Below are positions 1 to 8,703 of a stretch of 55,056 nt of DNA, one piece after another. The stretch spans positions 40,971-96,026 of the forward strand of contig JAHDXW010000016.1 in NCBI GenBank assembly GCA_023383015.1. The letters run 5' to 3'. Within the stretch, counting starts at the first letter, position 1, and each line of letters begins with the position of its first letter. Below the pieces are notes generated by a model that did no database searches, was not told the DNA's origin, and saw only the letters and a list, made by a program, of their open reading frames with translations. The position numbers and the translations under genes were made by a program. Source of the stretch: Paracoccaceae bacterium (GTDB lineage: Bacteria; Pseudomonadota; Alphaproteobacteria; Rhodobacterales; Rhodobacteraceae).

Positions 1-154
<154 letters not shown>

Positions 155-2101
155 TTAGCCCGGGCAGCCGGCGGGGGTGTCGAACAGGCCGTGCGCCGTC
201 TTGTCCCAATGGAACGGCCGCAGCAGCAGATCGGCGATGGCCTTCCAGGCGGCGATGGTGGCGAGGACGTAGTAGGCCGGCAGCGTCAGCGCCCAGGGCG
301 CGAGGCTGCGGTGGCGGGCCGGCAGCCCGCAAAGCGCGACCGCGAGGTTGAGCATCTCGGCCGCCACGAAGAGGCACCACAGCGGCACCAGCGGCACGCC
401 CGGCAGCCCCTGGGGCAGCGGGTGCGGCAGGCCGGCGGCCAGCAGCGCCGTCGACCACAGCAGCGGCGCCAGCAGGAACTGCGAGAGCGCACAGAGGAAA
501 TGCACCTGGAAGCCGATGAAGGCGCGCGGCCCGAGGTCGCGCCACAGGCGGCGGGGATCGCGCATGTGCACCGCCCATGTCGCCGCATAGCCCTTGATCC
601 AGCGCGACCGCTGCCGCACCCAGGGCCAGAGGCGACAGTTGGCCTCCTCCTCGGTCACGGTCGCGACCAGCTCGGTGCGGTAGCCGCGCCGCGCCAGGCG
701 GATGCCGAGGTCGGCATCCTCGGTGACGTTGTGGGCATCCCAGCCGCCCACCGCCTCGAGCGCGGCGCGGCGGAAGAACACCGTCGTCCCGCCCAGCGGC
801 ACGGCCAGTCCGAGGCGGGCGATCCCCGGCAGGACGATGCGGAACCAGGCCGCGTATTCGATGGTGAAGCAGCGCGACAGCCAGTTGACCCGGGGGTTGT
901 AGTAGTCGAGCACCCCCTGCAGGCAGGCGACGTCGGGCCCGCGCTCGTGGAAGCGGCGGACGATGGCGTGGATCTGGTCGGGGTCGGGCCGGTCCTCGGC
1001 GTCGTAGACGCCGACGATACCGCCGCGGGCCCATGCGAGCGCGTAGTTCAATGCCCGCGGCTTGGTCTGCACCCGCCCCGGCGGCACCGTGACCACCCGC
1101 ATCCAGCGCGGCAGCGCCACGCCGCCGAGTGCCTGGCGTGTGGCGCCGTCGCCGGCCTCGACCACGATCAGGACGTCGAGAAGCTCGCGCGGGTAGGACA
1201 GCCGGGCCAGCCGGGCCACCAGCCGGCCGGCGACCTCGGGCTCGCGGAAGAGCGGCACGATCAGCGAGACGACGGGCAGCCGCAGGGGCGTCGGCACCGC
1301 CCCGGCGGCTGGCCGCGGCCGGCGCAGGCGGTGGCCCAGCGCCGCACCGGCCGCCGCGGCCTTCAGTGCCATCGCTGCCGCCAGGGTCACGACCGCCCAG
1401 GCGAAGGCGGCAAGGAAGAGCGCTGCCGGCCTGGCAGCGAGGAGCGCGGCTGCCGGCACGGCCAGCACCAGGCAGCGGCGCAGCGTGGCGGCGGGCTGCC
1501 AGGTGCGGCAACTGTCGGCAGCCTCGACCCGCGCCTCGGCCGCCGCCCCCATCTCGCGGCAGCGTGCGCGGGCGATGGCGGCCACGATCTGCCCCATCGG
1601 CGCGACCGCCAGCCGCACCGGGCCGAGCCGCGCCTCGAGTTCGCTGCGCCGGCGGGGCACCTCCTCGGGCCGCGCCGCCAGCACCACGCAGGCCCCGCCC
1701 AGCCGCCGCCACGGCAGGATCCCCAGCCGCAGGCAGGTCTCTGCCCCCAGCCGGTCGATCAGCGACGGATCGGGCGGCGCCGCCAGCGGGTCGACCACCC
1801 GCGTGCCCCAGTGCACCGCCAGGCCGCGGGCGAGGGCAGCCTCGTCGACCATGCCGTGGGCGAGCAGGATGTCGGCCATCCCCGCCTCCTGGCGGGCCTG
1901 CAGCGCCAGCGCCCTGACGAGGTCGCCCGGGGCGAGCGCGCCCTCCTCGAGCAGGATCTGCAGAAGCGCCCGGCGCGCCGGCGGCCGCCTCCCGCGGGCT
2001 GCGGGCCGCGGCGGCTCCGGACGGGGCGCACCTGCCGGGGCCGAACCCGACGGCACCGCCAGGCGGATCGCGGAGCCCTCGCGCAAGTGCGGTGGTGACA
2101 T
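155..2101 (-). CDS. Membrane family 2 glycosyltransferase with N-terminal GspE-N (MshEN-like) domain
   Basis: 648 aa processive-type GT2. Residues about 45-185 resemble the N-terminal domain of type II secretion/pilus ATPases (GspE-N/MshEN), a fold that binds cyclic-di-GMP in some homologues. Two hydrophobic segments follow at about 210-255. The catalytic GT-A domain starts near 275 and carries the aspartates DAED (367-370), TED (460-462) and the acceptor-site motif QRSRW (497-501), as in cellulose/hyaluronan-type synthases. C-terminal membrane segments follow. Expected role: synthesis or export of a surface polysaccharide, possibly gated by a second messenger. The substrate cannot be read from the sequence. 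The start has a GGAG about 11 nt upstream. It lies 88 bp downstream of carA on the same strand. Confidence 0.85.
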   Translation of the reverse strand: MSPPHLREGSAIRLAVPSGSAPAGAPRPEPPRPAARGRRPPARRALLQILLEEGALAPGDLVRALALQARQEAGMADILLAHGMVDEAALARGLAVHWGTRVVDPLAAPPDPSLIDRLGAETCLRLGILPWRRLGGACVVLAARPEEVPRRRSELEARLGPVRLAVAPMGQIVAAIARARCREMGAAAEARVEAADSCRTWQPAATLRRCLVLAVPAAALLAARPAALFLAAFAWAVVTLAAAMALKAAAAGAALGHRLRRPRPAAGAVPTPLRLPVVSLIVPLFREPEVAGRLVARLARLSYPRELLDVLIVVEAGDGATRQALGGVALPRWMRVVTVPPGRVQTKPRALNYALAWARGGIVGVYDAEDRPDPDQIHAIVRRFHERGPDVACLQGVLDYYNPRVNWLSRCFTIEYAAWFRIVLPGIARLGLAVPLGGTTVFFRRAALEAVGGWDAHNVTEDADLGIRLARRGYRTELVATVTEEEANCRLWPWVRQRSRWIKGYAATWAVHMRDPRRLWRDLGPRAFIGFQVHFLCALSQFLLAPLLWSTALLAAGLPHPLPQGLPGVPLVPLWCLFVAAEMLNLAVALCGLPARHRSLAPWALTLPAYYVLATIAAWKAIADLLLRPFHWDKTAHGLFDTPAGCPG

Positions 2102-2156
2102 CGGCGGGCGGGCTCCGTGCAGGGCTGTGGCGGCCCCGCAAGCCTTCCGCAGAGAT

Positions 2157-2175
2157 GGTTAATCGCCGGTTAACC
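2157..2175. terminator. Short inverted repeat between carA and the glycosyltransferase
   Basis: Perfect 6-bp arms GGTTAA/TTAACC with a 7-nt loop, just after the carA stop in its direction of transcription. There is no T-run and the arms are AT-rich, so a terminator call is weak; it could also be an operator for the glycosyltransferase gene. Confidence 0.25.
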
Positions 2176-2189
2176 GAGCCCGGTCCCGG

Positions 2190-3350
<1,161 letters not shown>

Positions 3351-3555
3351 GGGCACTCCGTTTGCCGCCAGCCGGCGGCGGCGGCGGTGGACCCTAAGCC
3401 TGCGCGCGGCGCCGGTCAAGCCCGAGAAGGCCGGGAAGATGCGGCGTTTTTCCAATTTATTCCAATAGCTTGAGAGCATCCGCGCCGGACTGTTGTGCGA
3501 TCTTCCGCCAGCCTGTAATCTGCCGATCCTTCGCAACCGCAGGGGGCACGGCCCG
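3351..3555. promoter_or_regulatory. Divergent carA / yqeY intergenic region
   Basis: This 205-bp non-coding stretch separates two divergent genes and must hold promoters for both. Its middle (about 3448-3475) is clearly AT-richer than the surroundings and includes a near-direct repeat TTCCAAT / TTCCAAT. I could not assign -35/-10 elements with confidence. Confidence 0.4.
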
Positions 3556-4014
3556 ATGAGCATGCGCGACCGGATCGCCACCGCCCTCCGGGCGGCGATG
3601 AAGGCCCAGGACGCACCGCGGCTGTCGACGCTGCGGCTGATCAACGCCGCGATCAAGGATCGCGACATCGCCGCCCGCGGCGAGGGCAACGACGCAGGCG
3701 TGGGCGACGGCGAGATCCTTTCGATCCTCGGGCGGATGGTCAAGCAGCGCCACGAGAGCGCGCGCGCCTACGAGGAGGGCGGGCGGCTCGACCTGGCCGA
3801 GAAGGAGCGCGACGAGATCGTGGTGATCGAGGAGTTCCTGCCCCGCCCGCTGGGCGCCGGCGAGGTCGAGGCCGCGATCACCGCGGCCATTGCCGAAACC
3901 GGCGCCGCCTCGATCCGCGACATGGGGCGAGTGATGGCGGTCCTGAAGTCCCGCCATGCCGGGCAGATGGATTTCGCCGCCGTCGGGCCGATGGTGAAGT
4001 CCCGGCTGGGATGA
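3556..4014 (+). CDS. YqeY/GatB-domain protein
   Basis: 152 aa, typical of the stand-alone YqeY family, a helical domain related to the C-terminal tRNA-binding region of GatB (glutamyl/aspartyl-tRNA amidotransferase subunit B). Diagnostic stretches: the N-terminal LRAAMKAQD, STLRLINAAIKDRDIAAR, and the C-terminal MGRVMAVLKSRHAGQMDF. The start is the ATG at 3556 with an AGGGGG about 10 nt upstream; the open frame extends further upstream but is not conserved-looking. The biochemical role of YqeY proteins is not settled. It is divergent from carA, a pairing common in this group, and convergent with the amidohydrolase 22 bp downstream. Confidence 0.92.
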   Translation: MSMRDRIATALRAAMKAQDAPRLSTLRLINAAIKDRDIAARGEGNDAGVGDGEILSILGRMVKQRHESARAYEEGGRLDLAEKERDEIVVIEEFLPRPLGAGEVEAAITAAIAETGAASIRDMGRVMAVLKSRHAGQMDFAAVGPMVKSRLG

Positions 4015-4036
4015 ACCCGCCGGGCGCGCGGCGGCC

Positions 4037-5272
4037 TCAGCCGGCGACCCGGTCCTTGGCCGGCCGCCCCTCCTGGAGCACCAGCAGGACGCGTTCGCCC
4101 TGACCTGACAGGCAGCCGCCGGGATCGGCCAGCGGGTCGCCGTCGACCAGGATGAGGTCAGCCGTCGCCCCCGGCGCGACATGGCCGAGGTCGGGCCGGC
4201 CGAGCAGGGCGGCGTTGACCGAAGTCGCCGAACGCAGGATCGCCGCGGCCGGCTGCACCCGCGCCCGCAGCGCGAACTCGACGAGCTGGTCGCGGCCCAT
4301 CCAGCCGAGGAGGTCGGTGCCAAAGCCCATCGGCACCCCGGCGCGGTCAATGATCTCGAGCGAGGTCAGCCCGGCGGCGCGCACCTTGCGGTTCTTCTCG
4401 CGGTTCGCGGGGCCGAGGCCGATGGTATCGGCATGCCGCTCGAGGCAGTCGTAGGCGACCAGCGTCGGCACCGCATAGCAGCCGCGGGCGCGCAGGACGG
4501 CGGCGACGCGGTCGTCGATGAGGTTGCAGTGCTCGAGCGAGCGCACACCGTTCACGGCCGCGTGCTCGATCGCCCGGGCGGTGTAGGTGTGGGCGGCGAC
4601 ATAGGTGCAGCTGGCCTCGGCCACCGCCACGGCGGCGGCGATCTCCTCGGCGGTGAACTGGATCCAGTCGATGGGATCGGTCGGCGAGGCGACCCCGCCG
4701 TTGGCCATGATCTTGACGAAGTCGTTGCCCAGCCGCAACTCGTCGCGGGCGGCGGCGAGCATCCCGGGCACGCCGTCGACGATGCGGCCGATGCCGGGAG
4801 CATAGCGGCGGTGCAGGTCGCCCATGTCGGCGCGGCTGGTGCCGCGGTAGTCGGTGTGCCCGCCGGTCTGGCCCAGAGCCTTGCCGCAGGTGAACAGCCG
4901 CGGTCCGCGGATCAGCCCCTCGGCCTGCGCCCGCTTGGTGCCGGCCTCGCCCCCGCCCATGTCGCGCACGCTGGTGAAGCCGCGGTCGAGCATCTCCGAG
5001 AGGTTGCGCGCGGTCCAGTGCGCCACCCAGGCCGGCGACATCGTCTCCACCGCGCCGAGGCTCGGGCTGGCGGCGGAGACATGCACATGAGCGTCGATCA
5101 GCCCCGGCATCAGGGTCAGTCCGGTAGCGTCGAGCACCCTCTCGGCGGCGGCGGTGAGGGCCCGGTCGGACACCTCGGCCACCCGGCCGTCGGCGACCAG
5201 CACATGCATCCCGCGGGCAAGCGAATCGCCCAGCCCGTCAAACAGGTCGCAGTTTTCGATGCGGATGCGCAT
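4037..5272 (-). CDS. Metal-dependent amidohydrolase (imidazolonepropionase/prolidase-like)
   Basis: 411 aa amidohydrolase-superfamily enzyme. The metal-site motif DAHVHVS is at about residue 63. A likely carbamylated lysine lies in VKIMANGG, followed by the His pair in AAHTY and SLEHCN and the final metal Asp in GFGTDLLG, the order of the TIM-barrel hydrolases that cleave Xaa-Pro or Xaa-Lys/Arg dipeptides and related amides. No signal peptide, so cytoplasmic. The start was chosen at 5272 (MRIRIEN) with GGGAGGGG 3-10 nt upstream. It sits 95 bp downstream of the SDR gene on the same strand and may share its transcript. The substrate is unknown. Confidence 0.88.
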   Translation of the reverse strand: MRIRIENCDLFDGLGDSLARGMHVLVADGRVAEVSDRALTAAAERVLDATGLTLMPGLIDAHVHVSAASPSLGAVETMSPAWVAHWTARNLSEMLDRGFTSVRDMGGGEAGTKRAQAEGLIRGPRLFTCGKALGQTGGHTDYRGTSRADMGDLHRRYAPGIGRIVDGVPGMLAAARDELRLGNDFVKIMANGGVASPTDPIDWIQFTAEEIAAAVAVAEASCTYVAAHTYTARAIEHAAVNGVRSLEHCNLIDDRVAAVLRARGCYAVPTLVAYDCLERHADTIGLGPANREKNRKVRAAGLTSLEIIDRAGVPMGFGTDLLGWMGRDQLVEFALRARVQPAAAILRSATSVNAALLGRPDLGHVAPGATADLILVDGDPLADPGGCLSGQGERVLLVLQEGRPAKDRVAG

Positions 5273-5367
5273 GGCCCCTCCCTGCCGGTCTCGCCCCCCC
5301 GGGGGGGGGGCAGGCCGACCCTGTCGCATCCCCGGCGCCGCCGCAAGCGGCCGGGCGGCAGGCCGCG

Positions 5368-6177
5368 TCAGTGGGCCGGGGCGGCCACCGCGTCGATCAG
5401 CGACCGCCCGCCGTCGATTGTCAGCACCTGGCCGGTGACGAAGCCCGCGCCCTCGGAGGCGAGGAACTGCACCGCCTCGGCGACCTCGCCGGGCGAGGCG
5501 ATGCGGCCAAGGGGGGTGGCGCTCTGGATCGGCTCGCGCGCCTCGGGATGCTCGCGCAGCCAGCCGCGCAGGCTGGCGCTCATGACGCTGCCGAAGGCGA
5601 CCGCGTTGACGCGGATCCGCCGCGGCGCCAGCGCCACCGCCAGCGAGCGCGTCATCTGGTCCAGCGCCGCGCAGGCGACGGAATAGGCCATCAGCGTCGG
5701 CTGGGTGCGCAGCGCGGCGATGGAGGAGAGGTTGACGATCGCCCCCACCTGGCCCTCGCCGTTGCCCGTCCGATCGGCCTCGGCCAGCATGCGGCGGGCG
5801 GCAAGCTGGCTCAGCCGCAGGCTGATCATCAGGTTCTGCTGCAGCATCACCTCCATCGAGTCGTCCTCGGCCGACAGCGGGTCGGAAGGCATGCACTGGC
5901 GGCTTGCATTGACGAGGATGTCGACCCGGTCGAAGGCGTCGATGGTCGCCGACAGGAGGTTGGCGATGGTCAGCTTCTGGCGCAGGTCGCCGCCGAACAG
6001 CCGCACCGGCCCCTCGGCGCGGGCTTCCTCGCCCACCTCGTCGCGCAGCCGGTCCTCGTCCATGTCGGCGAACATCACATTGGCGCCCTGGTCGACGAAG
6101 TGGCGGGCGATGGCCAGCCCGATGCCGTTGGCGGCGCCGGTGACGATGGCGGTCCGGCCGGCGATGGAGAAGGTCAT
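5368..6177 (-). CDS. SDR-family protein with altered catalytic lysine
   Basis: 269 aa Rossmann-fold short-chain dehydrogenase/reductase. The cofactor motif TGAANGIG is at 13-20, the conserved Asn in LVNAS near 90, and a Ser at 152 is 13 residues before Tyr165. The classical YxxxK reads Y-S-V-A-C: the catalytic lysine (169) is Cys, codon TGC at 5671-5673. The fold, the C-terminal LTIDGG and all the rest are intact, so this is not obviously a pseudogene. It may be a non-canonical or inactive SDR, a binding protein, or an enzyme using another base. Start at MTFSIAG. It lies between the RsmC-like gene and the amidohydrolase on one strand. Confidence 0.88.
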   Translation of the reverse strand: MTFSIAGRTAIVTGAANGIGLAIARHFVDQGANVMFADMDEDRLRDEVGEEARAEGPVRLFGGDLRQKLTIANLLSATIDAFDRVDILVNASRQCMPSDPLSAEDDSMEVMLQQNLMISLRLSQLAARRMLAEADRTGNGEGQVGAIVNLSSIAALRTQPTLMAYSVACAALDQMTRSLAVALAPRRIRVNAVAFGSVMSASLRGWLREHPEAREPIQSATPLGRIASPGEVAEAVQFLASEGAGFVTGQVLTIDGGRSLIDAVAAPAH

Positions 6178-6236
6178 GGGCGGGTTCCCTGTTGCGAGGG
6201 GGGCATGGCGTGGGCGGCGCGGGCGACGGCGCGGGT

Positions 6237-7271
6237 TCAGCGCCGACCGCGCGGGCCGCGGCGGCCGGCGGGCAAGGGGCGGGCCGCGGCCGCCGGCCGG
6301 GCGGCGCGGACCAGCTTGTAGCCTCCGGCCGACTCGAGCGGGGCGACCTCGCGGAAGCACTCCGCCAGCGCCGCCTCGTAGGGCAGGTGGCGGTTGGCGA
6401 CCAGCCACAGCACCCCGTTGGGCGCGAGCATCCCGGCGGCGGCGCGGATCATCGCCGCGCCGATGCCGGGGTCGGCCGCCCGCCCGTCGTGGAAGGGCGG
6501 GTTCATCAGCACCGCATCGAGGGGGCGGTCGGGCCGGAAGCTGCGGGCATCGGCCCAGTGGAAGCGGGCGCGGGGGTCGGCGATGGCGGCGCGGGCGCAG
6601 TCGAGCGCGCGGGCGTCGGCCTCGACGAGGTGCACCTCCTCCACCCCGGTGCGGGCGAGCGCCGCCGCCGCCAGCCAGCCCCAGCCGGCGCCGAGATCGG
6701 CCAGCCGCGGCGGCAGCCGCTCGGGCAGTGCCGCGGCAAGCAGCACCGAGCCGGGGTCGGGCCCGTCGGCCGAGAACATTCCCGGCAGGGTGACGAAGCC
6801 GCCCGGCAGCCGGCGCGGCGTCTCGGCCCAGTCGGCGAATGCGCCGGCGGGCGGGCGGCACCAGAAGAGCTTGCCATGCGCCCGCGCCACCGGCTCGTCC
6901 ACCGGCACCCGGGCGCGCACCTCGCGCAGCAGCGCGTCGATCCCGAGCGTCCTGGGCCCGTCTACCGCCAACACGCCGCCGTCAGAAAGACAGGCCGCGG
7001 CAGCGGCGATGCGGGCCCGCGCGGCCGCCCGCGCCCGCGGCAGGAACACCAGCGCCGCGGCATAGATCCCCTCGGGCGCCAGGCCCACTTGCCAGCCCGC
7101 GGCGGCGAGCGCGTCATGCTCGGGCCGCAGGGTCTGCACCAGATGGCAGCGGTCCCGCGGCAGTCCGGCGAGATCGTCGGCCGGGGACGGTCCGGACAGC
7201 AGGATGCGGCCCTCGGCGGGCAGGATCGGCGCGCCGGACTCGAGCGCACGGGAAAGGCGGGAGCCGCTCAT
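6237..7271 (-). CDS. RsmC-like class I SAM-dependent methyltransferase
   Basis: 344 aa. The C-terminal half is a Rossmann methyltransferase with the SAM motif LADLGAGWGWLA and the catalytic NPPFH at about residue 258, the signature of N2-guanine rRNA methyltransferases such as RsmC (16S m2G1207) and RlmG. The N-terminal half is a degenerate methyltransferase-like domain, as in RsmC. The C-terminus ends in a Gly/Arg/Pro-rich basic tail that could help bind RNA. It starts 19 nt after the clpS stop, with only a weak Shine-Dalgarno, suggesting translational coupling. Whether the target is 16S or 23S rRNA cannot be told from sequence alone. Confidence 0.85.
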   Translation of the reverse strand: MSGSRLSRALESGAPILPAEGRILLSGPSPADDLAGLPRDRCHLVQTLRPEHDALAAAGWQVGLAPEGIYAAALVFLPRARAAARARIAAAAACLSDGGVLAVDGPRTLGIDALLREVRARVPVDEPVARAHGKLFWCRPPAGAFADWAETPRRLPGGFVTLPGMFSADGPDPGSVLLAAALPERLPPRLADLGAGWGWLAAAALARTGVEEVHLVEADARALDCARAAIADPRARFHWADARSFRPDRPLDAVLMNPPFHDGRAADPGIGAAMIRAAAGMLAPNGVLWLVANRHLPYEAALAECFREVAPLESAGGYKLVRAARPAAAARPLPAGRRGPRGRR

Positions 7272-7290
7272 CGGTGGCGGGCCGGCGGCC

Positions 7291-7638
7291 CTATTCCTTT
7301 TCCATGGTGCATTGGAGCGGGTGCTGGTGGCGGCGGGCGAAGTCCATCACCTGGGCCACCTTGGTCTCGGCCACCTCGAAGGAGAAGACGCCGACCACCG
7401 CCAGCCCCTTCTTGTGCACCGTCAGCATCAGGTCGAAGGCCTGGGCGTGGCTCATCCCGAAGAAGCGCTCGAGCACATGCACGACGAACTCCATCGGCGT
7501 GTAGTCGTCGTTCAGCATGATGACCTTGTAGAGCGGCGGCCGCTGGGTCTTCGGCCGCGTCTTGGTCAGGGTGCCCGTCTGCCCTTCCCGGTCGGTCCGG
7601 TCGGGGCCAAGGCGGGCGGGTGGACGGGGCAAGCTCAT
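7291..7638 (-). CDS. clpS: ATP-dependent Clp protease adaptor ClpS
   Basis: 115 aa. ClpS docks on the ClpA N-domain and delivers N-end-rule substrates to ClpAP. The folded domain (about 35-115) has the signature [18 protein letters not shown], the substrate pocket region [13 protein letters not shown] and the HKKG turn. The first 30 residues are a flexible, charged, Pro-rich tail. The ATG at 7638 was chosen because it gives the usual length, although the GGAG directly abuts it, which is unusual spacing. An in-frame TTG lies about 30 nt further upstream. The RsmC-like gene follows 19 nt downstream and the HAD gene is divergent. Confidence 0.95.
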   Translation of the reverse strand: MSLPRPPARLGPDRTDREGQTGTLTKTRPKTQRPPLYKVIMLNDDYTPMEFVVHVLERFFGMSHAQAFDLMLTVHKKGLAVVGVFSFEVAETKVAQVMDFARRHQHPLQCTMEKE

Positions 7639-7673
7639 CTCCGGCGGCTTCGTCGGCTCTGACGGCAATGGCG

Positions 7674-7701
7674 AATATAGACCCTCGGGCGGTCGTGAAA
7701 A
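7674..7701 (-). promoter_or_regulatory. Candidate clpS promoter
   Basis: On the minus strand a TATATT (-10-like, 7679-7674) follows a TTTTCA (-35-like, 7701-7696) with a 16-bp spacer, in one of the few AT-rich spots of the region. It would start transcription about 30 nt before clpS. The -10 is good and the -35 poor. Confidence 0.4.
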
Positions 7702-7771
7702 GGGGGATGCGCTCTTGCCAGCCGGCGCGGCGCCCGTGAGGATGCGGACCGCTGGCGCCGGCAGGGACGGG

Positions 7772-8485
7772 ATGGCCATGTCCGAAGGGCTGACCACGAT
7801 CGGCTTCGACGCCGACGACACGCTCTGGCACAACGAACGGCTGTTCCGCCTGACCGAGGCACGCTTTGCCGAGCTGGTGTCGGCCCATGCCGACACCAGC
7901 GACCTTGCCGACCGCCTGCTTGCCGCCGAGCGGCGCAACCTCGGCCAGTACGGCTTCGGGGTGAAGGGGTTCGTGCTGTCGATGATCGAGACGGCGATCG
8001 AGGTCACCGACGGGCGCGTGCCGGCGGCGGTGATCGCCGAACTGCTCGCCGCCGGCCGCGAGATGCTCGCCCTTCCCACCGAGCTGCTGCCCCATGCCCG
8101 CGCCGCGGTCGAGGCGCTGGCCGGCCGCTACCGGCTTGTCCTCGTCACCAAGGGCGACCTGCTCGACCAGGAGCGCAAGCTCGCGCAGTCGGGGCTGGGC
8201 GATCTTTTTGACGCCGTCGAGATCGTCTCGGACAAGTCGCCGGACACCTACGCCACCGTCTTCGCCCGCCACGGCAAGGGCGCCGAGCGGGCCGCGATGG
8301 TGGGCAACTCCTTGAGGTCGGACGTCATCCCGGCGATCGCGGCGGGTGGCTGGGGCATCCATGTGCCCCATGAGCACGCCTGGGCGCTCGAAGCCGCCGA
8401 GCCGCCGGCCGCCCATCCCCGGTTCCGCCGGCTGCCCGACCTCGGGCCCCTGCCCGAACTGATCGGCTGGATCGACGGCGCCTGA
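7772..8485 (+). CDS. HAD-family hydrolase
   Basis: 237 aa. Haloacid dehalogenase fold phosphatase: motif I FDADDTLW near the N-terminus with both Asp residues (nucleophile and acid/base), a helical cap at about 20-100, motif II in LVTKGD, the motif III lysine probably in the KLAQSGL region, and motif IV in [10 protein letters not shown]. The substrate is unknown. The start is the ATG at 7772 (MAMSEG), with AGGGAC 4-9 nt upstream; the ATG two codons later at 7778 is equally possible. It is divergent from clpS with about 130 bp between them. Confidence 0.87.
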   Translation: MAMSEGLTTIGFDADDTLWHNERLFRLTEARFAELVSAHADTSDLADRLLAAERRNLGQYGFGVKGFVLSMIETAIEVTDGRVPAAVIAELLAAGREMLALPTELLPHARAAVEALAGRYRLVLVTKGDLLDQERKLAQSGLGDLFDAVEIVSDKSPDTYATVFARHGKGAERAAMVGNSLRSDVIPAIAAGGWGIHVPHEHAWALEAAEPPAAHPRFRRLPDLGPLPELIGWIDGA

Positions 8486-8703
8486 GGCCGCGCGCCGCAT
8501 GCATATCTGGTGGCCGCGCCAGGGCCTGTTGCCAAGATGTGTGAAGATGGCAGGATTGTGGCTAGAACATCTCTCAAAGATGGCACAAAACTTCTTGAAA
8601 TTAGGGGGTTTTTCGGAATCGACGGCTGTGCTAGCCTGTCCCCGTCGACGACTCCGGCAGACGCAAACGACCGGGGCGCGAGGCAGGCAAAGGGCAGAAC
8701 ACG
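8486..8703. promoter_or_regulatory. Intergenic region upstream of the carboxypeptidase
   Basis: This 218-bp gap between two plus-strand genes is markedly AT-richer than its surroundings from 8520 to 8640. It contains TTGAAA at 8595-8600, a possible -35, but I found no convincing -10 at the right distance. It probably holds the promoter of the downstream D-Ala-D-Ala carboxypeptidase. I saw no RNA gene in it. Confidence 0.35.
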
